Origin: Bdellovibrio bacteriovorus
GTDB taxonomy: Bacteria; Bdellovibrionota; Bdellovibrionia; Bdellovibrionales; Bdellovibrionaceae
Direction of reading: 5' to 3'
Assembly: GCF_025558485.1 (NCBI RefSeq)
Contig: NZ_CP102930.1
Span: forward strand, 2,542,001 to 2,606,000
DNA: 64,000 nucleotides
Made by a program: the position numbers and the translations under genes. Of the stretch, positions 51,796 to 61,724 are shown one piece after another (the stretch's first letter is position 1; each line of letters opens with the position of its first letter). A model generated the notes under the pieces. The model ran no database searches and was not told the origin of the DNA. It saw nothing but the letters and a program-made list of their open reading frames with translations.

Positions 51796-53076
51796 TTAGA
51801 CCTTCTTTAACGCCTCGGACAGATCCCCAATAATGTCCACCACATTTTCAAGGCCGATGCTCAGGCGGATCGCTCGCGGGTCAATACCACTGTGATCACG
51901 CTTGTCATCGGGAATTGCGGAATGGGTCATAAAGCCCGGAACCTCGATCAGAGTTTTCGTCAGTCCCAAACTCACCGCCAAAGTGATGGCATAGGAATTT
52001 GTCGCAATATCATCGACAAATTTCTGACACTTTTTCATGTCACCTTTCAGCTTGAAGGAAATCATCGTGCCCGGAGCAAACTTACCTTCCGGGGATTTCA
52101 GGTACTTTTTGGCCAGCTTGTGCTGTTGGTGACTTTTTAACCCCGGATACGTGACGCTTTCAACTTTCGGATGGCTTTCCAGGAACTTTGCCACGGCAAT
52201 GGCTGAGTCCTGCTGTTGTTCAAAGCGAATGGCCTGCGTGGAAATCCCGTAAACCAGAATATGCCAGGCCGAATACGGATGAATGATCGCACCAAAATCC
52301 TTACGGGCCACACGCAACATGCTTTCATGGGATTTCGGGGCAATCACTGCGCCACCCATTTCAGTGCCAAAGCCCGAAATATTTTTCGTCAAACTTTGAA
52401 TAACGAAATCAACGCCCCACTCTATCGGGCGCAATGCCCACGGCGTTGCAAAAGTATTGTCCACGACGGTGTAGATACGCTCTTCTTTGGAACGTTTTTT
52501 ATTAGCCGTCTTGACCAGAGCCGTGATTTTTTCCAGATCAGCGATTTCCAGAATCGGATTTGACACGGTTTCAAAGTACACCACTCGTGTGGTCGGATCA
52601 GCCAGCTCGGCTTCCAGATCCTTCAGATCATTGACATCCATCATGGCATGGCGGATTCCCAAACGAGGCAACCAGTTCGTCAGCAAGCTGTAAGTGCATC
52701 CGTACAAAGTTTTATGAGCGACAACTTTCTGACCACTGGTCAGCAACGACATCAACGTGGAAGCAATGGCCCCCATCCCGCTGCCAAAGGTGACAGCGCA
52801 TTCGCCCTTTTCCAAAAGGGCCAGTTGGTCTTCCAGCATTTTAGTTGTGGGTTCTTCCAAACGGTCGTAAATCCAGATCGGCTTTTCTTTATCAGACGGA
52901 GCCCCGAAAGTGCTAAAGCCCTCAGCTCCCCTTTGCAACGATTCCAGACGGAACGTCGTGGAAGCCGTCATCGGCGGAATCAGATGGTGAGAAAACTCCC
53001 AGGATTTGGACAGGAACTCGCCATGAATAGCTTGCGTGCGTGGTGACTTGGCTTTGGCGACTCTCTTCTTCGTCAT
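51796..53076 (-). CDS. PLP-dependent trans-sulfuration enzyme (methionine gamma-lyase/cystathionine synthase family)
   Basis: From ATG 53076 (GGAG upstream) 426 residues. Family motifs: FGSGMGAIAST, the PLP lysine in FVIQSLTKNISGFG, VDNTFATPW, and the C-terminal SIGLENVVDIIGDL. The segment KKRSKEERIY is an unusual insert-like loop. Specificity (cystathionine gamma-synthase, gamma-lyase or methionine gamma-lyase) cannot be fixed by sequence reading. Role in sulfur amino-acid metabolism; cytoplasmic. Confidence 0.9.
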   Translation of the reverse strand: MTKKRVAKAKSPRTQAIHGEFLSKSWEFSHHLIPPMTASTTFRLESLQRGAEGFSTFGAPSDKEKPIWIYDRLEEPTTKMLEDQLALLEKGECAVTFGSGMGAIASTLMSLLTSGQKVVAHKTLYGCTYSLLTNWLPRLGIRHAMMDVNDLKDLEAELADPTTRVVYFETVSNPILEIADLEKITALVKTANKKRSKEERIYTVVDNTFATPWALRPIEWGVDFVIQSLTKNISGFGTEMGGAVIAPKSHESMLRVARKDFGAIIHPYSAWHILVYGISTQAIRFEQQQDSAIAVAKFLESHPKVESVTYPGLKSHQQHKLAKKYLKSPEGKFAPGTMISFKLKGDMKKCQKFVDDIATNSYAITLAVSLGLTKTLIEVPGFMTHSAIPDDKRDHSGIDPRAIRLSIGLENVVDIIGDLSEALKKV

Positions 53077-53133
53077 AAAAAACTCCATTTTTATGACTGC
53101 AACTAGAGCACATGTTCTAATTGGAAGGAAGCT

Positions 53134-53811
53134 CTAATTCCAGTGCAGAGCCGTAAAGGGAACGTCTGTCCCCAGATAGTCCACGCCTATTTCCTTCATC
53201 TTCCCAAAGACTTCGACATCATTTGCATTCCAAGCCGTCACGCTCAGTCCCGCCGCATGGCATTCTTTGACAAGCTGCGAATCAATCCAATTCACACTTA
53301 AGGACAATCCATTCGCCTTGGCCGCTTGCACAATCTCCACCGGGTTGGTCGGCAGTCCAAACAACAAACAGGTGGTTTTAATCTGCGGATTTTTATTTTT
53401 AAAATCCAACAGCCAGCGATGATTAAAAGAAATCACCGTGATGTTTTCAGTCGTTCCGAACTGGCGTAAAAGATCGCCCAACTGAGCGTAGTTCCCAAAG
53501 GACTTAAGTTCAATTTGCAGCTCCATGGAGCTGGTGGAAAATAACTTCAAGACCTCTTCCAAACGTGGCAAGGGGTCCCCTTCTTTGGTACGCACTTCAG
53601 AAAGCTCTGTCCAGGTTTTAAAGGCCACTTTGCCTTCTGACGTGGTCGTGCGATTTAAGGTGTCGTCATGATGAACCACCCACATCCCATCCAGAGTTTC
53701 GTGAATATCAAACTCGACTGCTTTAACCCCGGACTGCAAGGCAAATTCAAAGGAACGTAGCGTATTTTCCGGCGCACGATCCCGTGCCCCGCGATGGCCC
53801 ATCATTTTCAT
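53134..53811 (-). CDS. Glycerophosphodiester phosphodiesterase
   Basis: 225 residues with the GDPD signature from the first residues: HRGARDRAPENT (His6, Arg7, Glu15, Asn16), EFDIHETLDG (Glu33, Asp35) and VVHHDDTLNRTT (His48). It cleaves glycerophosphodiesters to glycerol-3-phosphate and an alcohol. No signal peptide, so cytoplasmic, like UgpQ. A likely role is use of prey phospholipid head groups. Confidence 0.92.
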   Translation of the reverse strand: MKMMGHRGARDRAPENTLRSFEFALQSGVKAVEFDIHETLDGMWVVHHDDTLNRTTTSEGKVAFKTWTELSEVRTKEGDPLPRLEEVLKLFSTSSMELQIELKSFGNYAQLGDLLRQFGTTENITVISFNHRWLLDFKNKNPQIKTTCLLFGLPTNPVEIVQAAKANGLSLSVNWIDSQLVKECHAAGLSVTAWNANDVEVFGKMKEIGVDYLGTDVPFTALHWN

Positions 53812-53891
53812 GGAGCTATTGAAGCAAAGGTGTCCTCTTTACGCCACATTTTTCTCGCTTTCACACTGCAAAACGCCTAATCTACGCGCCT

Positions 53892-54608
53892 ATGGAACTC
53901 CCCTTCCGCCTGCTTTATCAGGACGAACATTTTTTTGCGATCGACAAACCTGCGGGCTTTTTCGTTCATCCTCCGGAACTGTCCCCCTATCCCGTCCCGA
54001 AGGAAAAGATCTGTCTTTATCATCTGCGCCGAACGATGAAAAAAGATGTCATTCCTGTGCACCGTCTGGATGCTCCGACCAGTGGTGTTTTGCTTTTTGC
54101 AATGTCCCGGGACAAAGCCCGCGAACTGAATCGCCTTTTTGCAGAACGCCAGATGCACAAAACTTATCAGGCCGTTGTGCGTGGGTACGTTGAACCGGAA
54201 GGACTGATTGATCTGCCTTTGGAGGCTGACGAAGGGCGTATCACTGTTGAAGCTCAAACCCAGTACAAGACACTGGCACAAATTGAGCTTCCTTATCCCG
54301 TCGGCAAAAAGTATCCGACCTCGCGCTATTCATTGGTGCAAGTCCATCCCATTACGGGCCGCTGGCATCAAATCCGCCGGCATTTTGACCGCATTGCGCA
54401 TCCACTTTTGGGTGACATTGAACACGGGGACTCCCATCACAATCGTTTCTTCCGCGACACCCTGCAAATTCAGGGACTTTGTCTGAAGGCCACAGCCATT
54501 GAGTTGCAACATCCATGGAGCGGGGAAAAAATTTCCATTCAGGCCCCGCCTTGTGAAAAATGGGAACGAATTCATCACCTCTTCCAACATGGATCGGATG
54601 CAATTTGA
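53892..54608 (+). CDS. truC: tRNA pseudouridine synthase (TruC type)
   Basis: 238 residues, RluA superfamily: opening LLYQDEHFFAIDKPAGFFVHP, catalytic Asp60 in PVHRLDAPTSGVLLFA, and the KTYQAVVRG and HPITGRWHQIRRHFDRIAHPLLGD stretches. The PAGxxVH-then-HPLLGDxxHGDxxHN pattern is that of TruC, which modifies tRNA position 65. No S4 domain. Divergent from the GDPD gene. Confidence 0.85.
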   Translation: MELPFRLLYQDEHFFAIDKPAGFFVHPPELSPYPVPKEKICLYHLRRTMKKDVIPVHRLDAPTSGVLLFAMSRDKARELNRLFAERQMHKTYQAVVRGYVEPEGLIDLPLEADEGRITVEAQTQYKTLAQIELPYPVGKKYPTSRYSLVQVHPITGRWHQIRRHFDRIAHPLLGDIEHGDSHHNRFFRDTLQIQGLCLKATAIELQHPWSGEKISIQAPPCEKWERIHHLFQHGSDAI

Positions 54609-54641
54609 ATTCATAGGGACAAAATTGTACTATCGCATTAA

Positions 54642-56768
54642 ATGGCAAAGACGGATCTAAAGACTCATTCTCCGAACAAAACCAATCAGGAATCTTTGGA
54701 CCTTGCTATCCGCAAAGTCGATCTGGTTTACCAGCAAAACGTCACTGGTATTGTGGCGATTCTTGCCAATGCTTCGGTTTACGTTTACATCGCCTGGGAC
54801 AATATTGCTCATGCCTATCTAATTGGCTGGACTGTGGTTTTACTTTCCTCCGCCACTGTCCGTCTGGTCTTTTTACGCCGCTGGAATAAAATCAAAACCT
54901 CTTTGACATACATTCATCAGACTCGTTTCTGGCTTTATGCCATGTATGTTCTGCTGGGCATTTCCGGTCTGTGCTGGGGAACCATTGGCTGGCTGGCACC
55001 TTATGGCGACACCGCTCAACAGATTATCACCGCCCTGCTGGTGTGCTCGATGTCTGCCGGGGCGATGATCACCTATGTATCCTCGCGCATTGCCATGGCT
55101 TGTGTGGTGATTCCTGCGATGGCGTTCTGGGGACTGGGTTATTTATTTTCCGATCTGCCCTATCACATTCCCGTCGGCGGGCTGATTTCGGTTTATTGCT
55201 TTTTAATGGTGGTCATCGGAAAAAACCTGCACATCGCCCTGATTCAATTGCTGACTCTGGATTCAAAACTGCAAAAAAATGAAGAACATCTGCGCATGTC
55301 AATGGCCTCTTCAGATGCCCTAAGCTGGGACTGGGATATTCCCAATGACACTGTTCACTGCGAAGGAAACTCGGCCCTGTTCCCCGAGGGCACCAGCCAG
55401 CTAAAAACCATCCTTGAAGAATCCTTAAGCACCACCACGGATCTGGATTCTGAAGCCCTGATCAAAGACGCCAATGATCAGGACCGTCACATTGCCCTGC
55501 GCGGAAAATTCTATCGCAATTCAGAAAACGAACCTTATCGTGCCACCGGAATCGCCTGGGATATCACCACAAAACGCAACGAAGAAAATCTGCGCCGGGA
55601 CCGCGATCTGCACGAAGCCGCCAACAACGCCAAATCCATTTTGCTGGCTAATGCCAGCCATGAAATACGCACACCTTTGGCCGCGATTGTGGGGTTTGCA
55701 GAAACTCTGCTGCGCAACAATTCGCTGGATGAACAAAGTCGCCGGGACGTGCAGTCGATTTATCGTCAGGGTAACTTTATGGCGTCTTTGGTGAATGACC
55801 TGCTGGATCTTTCCAAAATCGAAACCAAGCGTTTATATATCCAAAAAGCCCCGATGAATCCCATGCACGAACTGGAAGACTCCCTGTCTGTTATCCGCTC
55901 TGCACTGGAAGAGGAAAAGCATCATCTGGAAATTTCCTATGACACGCAAATTCCCGAAACCATTCTATCGGATTCCGTGCGTTTTCGTCAGGTGCTGATC
56001 AATCTGCTTTCCAATGCCGTGAAGTTCACCCGCGAGGGCACTATCACCGTGCGTGTGGCCTTTTCCACCAATATTGAAATGGAAGGCACCCTGTCCATCA
56101 CAGTGTCTGACACCGGCATGGGCATGGACGAGGCCACCCAAAGAAATCTGTTCCAACCCTTCGTGCGCGGAGAAAGCGCGGAAGTGCAACGGCTTCAGGG
56201 TTCAGGTTTGGGGCTGGCTCTTTCAGAACGTCTTGCCAAAATGATGGGCGGAGAACTGCGCCTGCTGCACTCAGCCCCGGGACAAGGCAGTACGTTTGAA
56301 TTTTCTTTGAAGCTGGGGAAGATTCAGAATCTAAAGCTGATATCTCCGGGACCGACAAAAATGCAAATGCAAGAGCGAATTAAACTTGCCAGGGAAACAG
56401 GCTTTTTAAAGGACCGCCATGTTCTGGTGGTCGATGATTCCGAAGACCTGCGTGCCCTGATGACTCGTTATCTGAAACGCCAGGATGCAGTGGTGGAAAC
56501 AGCCGAGAATGGACAAGAGGCCGTCAGCAAGGCCTTGGCTCGCCCCTACGATGTGATCCTGATGGATATTAAGATGCCAGTGATGGATGGATACAAAGCG
56601 ACTTCGCAGCTGCGTGAACAAGGATACCGTCAGCCTATTGTGGCACTGACCGCGCAAGCCAGTGTCGAGGGGCAGACTCGCTGTCTGGCCAATGGCTTTG
56701 ACGGCTATCTAAGCAAGCCCGTGGACATGAACCTGCTGAATGAGATTCTGACCCGCGTGCGCAATTAG
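54642..56768 (+). CDS. Membrane hybrid sensor histidine kinase with C-terminal receiver
   Basis: 708 residues: an N-terminal bundle of about six membrane helices (to about residue 205), a PAS-like region, then HisKA with His340 (LANASHEIRTPLAAIVG). The HATPase domain follows (INLLSNAVKFT, DTGMGMDEATQ, GSGLGLALSERL). The receiver domain has Asp642 (VILMDIKMPVMDG). Hybrid architecture implies a phosphotransfer or self-regulating branch. No response regulator is adjacent. The signal is unknown. Confidence 0.93.
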   Translation: MAKTDLKTHSPNKTNQESLDLAIRKVDLVYQQNVTGIVAILANASVYVYIAWDNIAHAYLIGWTVVLLSSATVRLVFLRRWNKIKTSLTYIHQTRFWLYAMYVLLGISGLCWGTIGWLAPYGDTAQQIITALLVCSMSAGAMITYVSSRIAMACVVIPAMAFWGLGYLFSDLPYHIPVGGLISVYCFLMVVIGKNLHIALIQLLTLDSKLQKNEEHLRMSMASSDALSWDWDIPNDTVHCEGNSALFPEGTSQLKTILEESLSTTTDLDSEALIKDANDQDRHIALRGKFYRNSENEPYRATGIAWDITTKRNEENLRRDRDLHEAANNAKSILLANASHEIRTPLAAIVGFAETLLRNNSLDEQSRRDVQSIYRQGNFMASLVNDLLDLSKIETKRLYIQKAPMNPMHELEDSLSVIRSALEEEKHHLEISYDTQIPETILSDSVRFRQVLINLLSNAVKFTREGTITVRVAFSTNIEMEGTLSITVSDTGMGMDEATQRNLFQPFVRGESAEVQRLQGSGLGLALSERLAKMMGGELRLLHSAPGQGSTFEFSLKLGKIQNLKLISPGPTKMQMQERIKLARETGFLKDRHVLVVDDSEDLRALMTRYLKRQDAVVETAENGQEAVSKALARPYDVILMDIKMPVMDGYKATSQLREQGYRQPIVALTAQASVEGQTRCLANGFDGYLSKPVDMNLLNEILTRVRN

Positions 56769-56839
56769 GAAATCGTCAAAAACTTCGACAAAAAAACAGA
56801 TTCCCACTTCTGGAAAAACTTCGTGCTAAACTTAGGTCT

Positions 56840-57694
56840 ATGATCAAAGAGCTTTGGCAGAACTTTCCAAGATTGATTGAAGAAAAAATCAACGCCCTGC
56901 TGGACGAAGCCGAACCCAGTCAGGCCAAAGCCTTTCAGTTGTACAAAACCTGCCAGCAGGAAAACTTATGGTCCGAAAGCTTTGAGAAATTTTCCGAACA
57001 TCTGGATCATTTCTTTGCCCTTCCCAAACATGATCGCCGCAAAAGTGAACTGGATCGTTTGCTGGACCGTCCGATGCACAGCTCGGTCTTTGCCGGTTTC
57101 CATTTAAATTTCCGCACGGCCAGTGTCAGTTCACGTTCTGTCGCCGGGTTGGCCAACTGGGCTCACAACCTGATGCGCGTGGGATATAAAACAGACAGCG
57201 CGGTGATTTCAATGGATGTGCTGACAAAAACTTTGCACTACATCACGCATCCGCCCTTCTTTGAAAAGGCCGAGAATATCGAGTTCGAGGACTTCTGTGC
57301 CGCCTGGAAGAAAACGGTGTTTGGATTGTTCGGCAAAAAATATGATGCCGAGCTGGATAAAATCGTCAGCGAACTGCGCTGGTTGCAAACACAAATTAAA
57401 AATGAAGAAAAGGCCCTGCAAAAAAGCGGCTTTGTTCCCACAATCTATCTGACCCAGACTGAAATCGACTGGACCGAGGCGGTTCTGCGTGCCGTTTCAG
57501 ACAATACGGACATCCCGAAGTATCCCCTGTCCAAGGGGCCCCAGAAGCAACGCTTGGTTGATCTGGTCCGCACGATCAGTCTTTACAAGATCGTGCAAAC
57601 CACAAAGCTTCCGGAATTTATAGAGCATCGGGATAAAATTCGGGCCACGATTATCGACCGCTGTGAAAAGCTGCTGAATGAATGCGCACGATAA
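56840..57694 (+). CDS. Hypothetical helical protein
   Basis: 284 residues, largely helical and charged, with no signal peptide or membrane segment. A conserved-looking core is SRSVAGLANWAHNLMRVGY. Not recognised. A strong terminator follows; it may be transcribed with the kinase gene 71 bases upstream. Confidence 0.65.
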   Translation: MIKELWQNFPRLIEEKINALLDEAEPSQAKAFQLYKTCQQENLWSESFEKFSEHLDHFFALPKHDRRKSELDRLLDRPMHSSVFAGFHLNFRTASVSSRSVAGLANWAHNLMRVGYKTDSAVISMDVLTKTLHYITHPPFFEKAENIEFEDFCAAWKKTVFGLFGKKYDAELDKIVSELRWLQTQIKNEEKALQKSGFVPTIYLTQTEIDWTEAVLRAVSDNTDIPKYPLSKGPQKQRLVDLVRTISLYKIVQTTKLPEFIEHRDKIRATIIDRCEKLLNECAR

Positions 57695-57721
57695 AAAAAG
57701 GACCCTTCCGGGTCCTTTTTC
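57695..57721. terminator. Bidirectional intrinsic terminator
   Basis: An 11-base perfect stem, AAAAAGGACCC / GGGTCCTTTTT, with TTCC loop, between the convergent helical-protein and beta-propeller genes. Confidence 0.88.
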
Positions 57722-57727
57722 ACACAA

Positions 57728-58933
57728 CTATTTCGGCGACAGTTTGTAGATCGCATCACCAATGATTTTATTATCCGGCGAAGCCAGGACGCAGGCAAAA
57801 GCCAGCTCTCCCTTTTCATTGAAATCAATGTCCCCTGCAAAGCCCGGGAAATCCTTCTGCAACAGAATGTATCCAAAGCCCTTGTCAGTCATGATGCTGT
57901 CACCTTCGCCCAACAGGCGCTTCACTGCAAATTCATTGGCGACATAAAGACCACGCAGGCCCTTGGAATTTTTAGCTCTGAAAGCGACCATGCCCGAGGA
58001 ATTCAGGCGCGGCGTGAACAGCTCCAGCTCGGAAATATCATCCAGCCCCTCGGTGACCAAAGATTGTAGTTCGCCGTCTTTATACAAAACCAAAGATTTG
58101 CGCTTGTCCGGAAGATGCCCCACAAAAACAACCATGCCGTTTTGGGACAAAGCCAACGTGTTGCCAAAACCGATGTAGTTGGAGTTGGGGTCACCTTTGC
58201 GATCCTGAGCAATAAGGGTTTTTTGGTATTCCCCGTTGTTTTTTCTTTGCAACAGCAGAATCTGATCTGACTGGGCATCACTGATTTCACCGCGTTCGCC
58301 CAGACGCACTTTAAAGGCCCACTGTTTTTTATCGTTCACTGCCGGACGGAACAGATAAGCCGCCGGAGTTTCAAAACGTCTTTCCCCTTCACGGGCAATA
58401 GTGACGTAGGAATCCTTGTATTCGACAAAACTGCGATCAAAATCTTTTGCGAAATTACGGAAGATCACCGTCCCGTCATTCAGAGTCTGTGCATAGCCTG
58501 CATAAGCAATCTTGTTTTCCGGACCGGACACTTTCATTTCGGTGTTTTTAGTGTGGCTGTCGTAAGCCAAAATACCCAGACTTTCAAAATCATTGAACGG
58601 ACTGAAGGTCACTTGTCCACGATCGTTCACTGTCGGATCGGTGACGTAGTGATCGTCGGGAGCGATATAAATCACTTCTCCCGGGGTGTTGTGGGGCTTA
58701 AACCAGATGGCCTGGTTGGGCATACCATCCACCGCCATCAGCTTGATGGCCACATCACCGTGGTTATTAATCGCAGGCGATGTGTTACTAAGATATGTCA
58801 AAGGTGGAAGATTGTAAGTGTCCATAAAGTGAACACGCACCAAAAGCTCTGGCGCGGCATATTCAGGCAAAGTTCCTGCGAATGCTGGCATCGCCAATGC
58901 CACCAACAGCGATGAAAATACGAGTTTTTTCAT
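57728..58933 (-). CDS. Secreted beta-propeller-like protein
   Basis: Start at 58933 (AAGGGG upstream; the frame opens seven codons earlier). 401 residues, Sec signal peptide cleaved near residue 20. Repeating units of about 40-50 residues share a P-x-IN-x-G/R pattern followed by a beta strand (SPAINNHGDVAIK, DPTVNDRGQVTFS, RPAVNDKKQWAFK, TPRLNSSGMVAFR, FNEKGELAFA). This suggests a seven-blade propeller. No enzyme motif. Function unknown. Confidence 0.65.
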   Translation of the reverse strand: MKKLVFSSLLVALAMPAFAGTLPEYAAPELLVRVHFMDTYNLPPLTYLSNTSPAINNHGDVAIKLMAVDGMPNQAIWFKPHNTPGEVIYIAPDDHYVTDPTVNDRGQVTFSPFNDFESLGILAYDSHTKNTEMKVSGPENKIAYAGYAQTLNDGTVIFRNFAKDFDRSFVEYKDSYVTIAREGERRFETPAAYLFRPAVNDKKQWAFKVRLGERGEISDAQSDQILLLQRKNNGEYQKTLIAQDRKGDPNSNYIGFGNTLALSQNGMVVFVGHLPDKRKSLVLYKDGELQSLVTEGLDDISELELFTPRLNSSGMVAFRAKNSKGLRGLYVANEFAVKRLLGEGDSIMTDKGFGYILLQKDFPGFAGDIDFNEKGELAFACVLASPDNKIIGDAIYKLSPK

Positions 58934-59237
58934 AGTGTCCCCTTCTGATGGCAAAAAGCATATTCAAGAACCGCGGGTCTGTCCTGAATTCTTTTGCTAT
59001 TTCACGCCGCGTCCAAGGACTTTACAGTGATCTTCCATAATCTGCTGAAAGAGCATGGGGATTGTACAATTTCATCTCAGGGGGACAGTGTTTTCGATGT
59101 TGATTCGAACACTTACCGGGCTTTGTCCAGCGCCTAAACGCTGTCTAATCTTTGGCGAGCCCTGCGGTGGATAAAATGCAGACGAGCCACGGCACGGCTT
59201 TGCAATACCCAAATCCATATTCCGAAGGGGCGACCGT
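58934..59237. other. Intergenic stretch before the small membrane protein
   Basis: About 300 bases between divergent genes. A 25-codon frame from 59098 (MLIRTLTGLC) has GGGGG 12 bases upstream but no other support. CGGCACGGCTTTGCA near 59190-59205 resembles a sigma-54 site with a nine-base spacer, one too short. Nothing firmer. Confidence 0.35.
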
Positions 59238-59420
59238 ATGCGTACCAGATATGTGATTCTGATTATTTTAGTTTTAGTGATTGCCACGATTCTGACCCAA
59301 CCAAAGCTGAGCATTACGCCGCCTCCAGCAACGCCAGCCAGTCCTGATCCGGCGACCGCCCGGGATCATTCATCCCCTCGTGAAGGGGACGAGAAAGCCA
59401 ATGGCTTTGGCACTTCATAA
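59238..59420 (+). CDS. Small single-pass membrane protein
   Basis: 60 residues: MRTRYVILIILVLVIATILT is a membrane helix, followed by a Pro/Thr/Ser-rich then charged tail. GAAGGGG precedes the ATG, and the gene ends just before a terminator shared with the coiled-coil gene. Not recognised, and short enough to be uncertain. Confidence 0.5.
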   Translation: MRTRYVILIILVLVIATILTQPKLSITPPPATPASPDPATARDHSSPREGDEKANGFGTS

Positions 59421-59443
59421 AATCCTGAATTGAGACAAATAAA

Positions 59444-59469
59444 AAAAGGGGCTGCCAGGAGCCCCTTTT
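59444..59469. terminator. Bidirectional intrinsic terminator
   Basis: AAAAGGGGCT / AGCCCCTTTT with a six-base loop and A- and T-runs on either side. Confidence 0.85.
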
Positions 59470-59493
59470 CACAGGATGACGGAATCAAAAAAA

Positions 59494-60309
59494 TTAGTTG
59501 GAACTGACGCGAGCCAAAGCCTTCTTTTGCTTTTCCTTGGCTTCGCTAAGACGCTGACGTTTCTTTTCCAAAGCTTCTTCCATCAGCTTTTTCTTTTCCA
59601 TCAACACATCAGCTTTGTGGTTGTTCTTTTCAGCCTGCGCCAGGGCAGATTTGGTCATATCATCCAAACGACGGGCTTCTTTACGGGCAGAGGCTTCAAA
59701 CTTATCAAGACTTGCCTGAGCCGACTTCAAGGAGCGGGCACTGGATTGTTCTGCCGCTTTCGCCGCCTTGTGCTTTTGTTGCAAGTCCTTTAATTCCACC
59801 TGCAAATTAGCCAAATCCGCATTTGTCTGCTTCAAAGACTGCAAAGTTTTACGGCGTTGTTCTACAGAGTTTTCATAATTATTACGAGTGTTGTCCAGTT
59901 TCGCCGCCACGGCTTCGGCCTTCGTGCGAACGCGGGTTTCTTCCTGCTCGTTCTTTTTGATTTCTTTATTCAAGACTTCGATCTTGCCGGTAAGAACACC
60001 TGTTTCTTTGGCATTTTTGGCCTGCTCATTTTGCAGACGCTGAATTTCACGACTGGTGCGCGCCGCCGTTTCTTTGTTCTTGCGAGTAGTGGCCTTTAGA
60101 TCGGTACGGGCTGTTTGCAGCTCTTCTTTGCTTTGATTGAATCCGCCTTTGGCTTCATCCAGATTGGCTTCAATGCTTTCCACTTCGGCCTGAGAATCAT
60201 AAAGAGCATCCAGGTCTGAAGCGGCATGAGCCGTCATCGGTGCCATCGCACCTGCGAAAGAAAGAAGTACGAAGTATGAAATAAGCTTATCTGTCCACTT
60301 TTTATACAT
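59494..60309 (-). CDS. Secreted coiled-coil protein
   Basis: Start at 60309 (ACAGGAAT upstream); the frame opens 29 codons earlier. 271 residues with a Sec signal peptide (cleavage near residue 30, AHA) and a nearly continuous coiled coil to the end, rich in Lys, Glu, Ala and Gln. No transmembrane segment follows. It may form a periplasmic filament or support; function unknown. An upstream inverted repeat AACAAGG lies just before the start. Confidence 0.7.
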   Translation of the reverse strand: MYKKWTDKLISYFVLLSFAGAMAPMTAHAASDLDALYDSQAEVESIEANLDEAKGGFNQSKEELQTARTDLKATTRKNKETAARTSREIQRLQNEQAKNAKETGVLTGKIEVLNKEIKKNEQEETRVRTKAEAVAAKLDNTRNNYENSVEQRRKTLQSLKQTNADLANLQVELKDLQQKHKAAKAAEQSSARSLKSAQASLDKFEASARKEARRLDDMTKSALAQAEKNNHKADVLMEKKKLMEEALEKKRQRLSEAKEKQKKALARVSSN

Positions 60310-60446
60310 ATTCCTGTCCCTTGTTGAATGTAACAAGGGCATAGGTCCACGAATTGTGCCCGGGCTCAGATACGAACAGATAAGAGCTGAGCCCATTTCT
60401 TAAAGACCTGCCATGAAATAAAGACAGGGCCTGGCCTCAATTGGCA

Positions 60447-61724
60447 TTACTTCGGCACGCAGTCGGTCAGACTTTCGGCGTCGCCATCGGTGATCAGGAT
60501 GTCATCCTCGATGCGTACCCCCCCAAAGGTCTTCCACTTTTCCGCCTCGGACCAGTTGATATGATCTTTGTAGTTTTCACGGATCGCCTGATCTTCGATA
60601 AAGGCACGGGCGAAATAGCACCCCGGCTCTACAGTGATCAGATAGTCTTTTTCCAAGGCTAGATCCACACGCAAGCGAGATCCATAGTATCTTTTTGGAT
60701 TTGTATTTTCCGGATTTCCGGTGTCACGCACCTTTAAGCCCACCAAATGCCCCACACCGTGAGGATAGAACACAGAAATCGCCCCGGACTCCAAAACTGC
60801 ATCCACCGAGCTTTTCCACAGGCCCCATTGTTTCAGGCCTTCTGCAATCACGCGTGCGGATTTCATATGCACGTCGCGCCACTCTGTGCCCGGACGGCAC
60901 ATTTTCACGGCTTCTTTGTGCGCCTGATGAACCAGATCATAGACTTCCTGTTGTTGGGACGTGAACTTTTCATCCACGGTGAACATACGCGTGATATCGA
61001 CGCAGTAGTCCTCTACGTCAGCCCCTGCATCGACCAGAATTAATTCGCCTGATGTCACTTTTTTGGCAGTGGGAACTGCATGCAGAATCGCCGCATTTTC
61101 ACCGCTGCCGACGATTGAACCATAAGGCATTTTGTCAGCACCAGCCATCAACACCGCATTTTCATAATGAAGTTGCAATTCGCGTTCTGAGACTCCCGGG
61201 CGGATGGCCTTTTTTAAAGCCGTATAACCGGCATTAGCCATTTCAGCAATCTGGCGAATCAGACGAACCTCTTCCGGCCCCTTGCGACGGCGCACTTGAT
61301 CCAGACGAATGGCAAGCTCCCGGGTGATTTCGTCTGTGGCCGTGCCCGTTGTGATTTGCCCCAAATGAAGAATGCGCTTGTAAGTGCCACCGGAAATCTT
61401 TTTTTTCAAATCTTCCAGGGAATGTTCGCACACGAAGTTCCCTTCGGCACCTTCCCAGACGATGTCCACGGGGCTTAAAGGTCTTTGGTATTCAATCCAG
61501 CCTTCTGTCAAAGAGTAGGCCATTACGCCCTCTGCACGACGGTGCCCTGACAACCAGAAGTACGACGGATGCGGCAGGAAATCATAGGTTTGATCCAGCC
61601 CACCGGGTTTCTGGACGGATTCACCACTGTGAACCAAAATTAAATCCGCAGACCCCAGAAGATCTTTCCAGGCAGTGGCCACTTTGGCTTGACGGTTTTT
61701 ATAGACTTCATCTGTGAACAGCAT
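60447..61724 (-). CDS. Xaa-Pro aminopeptidase-like M24 metallopeptidase
   Basis: 425 residues. An N-terminal creatinase-like domain (about 1-160) precedes the pita-bread domain with metal ligands Asp (VDAGAD), Asp (CVDITRMF), His (HGVGHLVGLKVRD), Glu (TVEPGCYF) and Glu (GGVRIEDDILIT). Such enzymes cut N-terminal residues before proline, in the cytoplasm. AGAGG precedes the ATG. Possible PepP or prolidase; specificity uncertain. Confidence 0.9.
   Translation of the reverse strand: MLFTDEVYKNRQAKVATAWKDLLGSADLILVHSGESVQKPGGLDQTYDFLPHPSYFWLSGHRRAEGVMAYSLTEGWIEYQRPLSPVDIVWEGAEGNFVCEHSLEDLKKKISGGTYKRILHLGQITTGTATDEITRELAIRLDQVRRRKGPEEVRLIRQIAEMANAGYTALKKAIRPGVSERELQLHYENAVLMAGADKMPYGSIVGSGENAAILHAVPTAKKVTSGELILVDAGADVEDYCVDITRMFTVDEKFTSQQQEVYDLVHQAHKEAVKMCRPGTEWRDVHMKSARVIAEGLKQWGLWKSSVDAVLESGAISVFYPHGVGHLVGLKVRDTGNPENTNPKRYYGSRLRVDLALEKDYLITVEPGCYFARAFIEDQAIRENYKDHINWSEAEKWKTFGGVRIEDDILITDGDAESLTDCVPK

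Noticed and set aside
59189..59205. CGGCACGGCTTTGCA upstream of the small membrane protein as a sigma-54 site
   Set aside because: The spacing between GG and GC is nine, one short of the ten seen in the four accepted sites.
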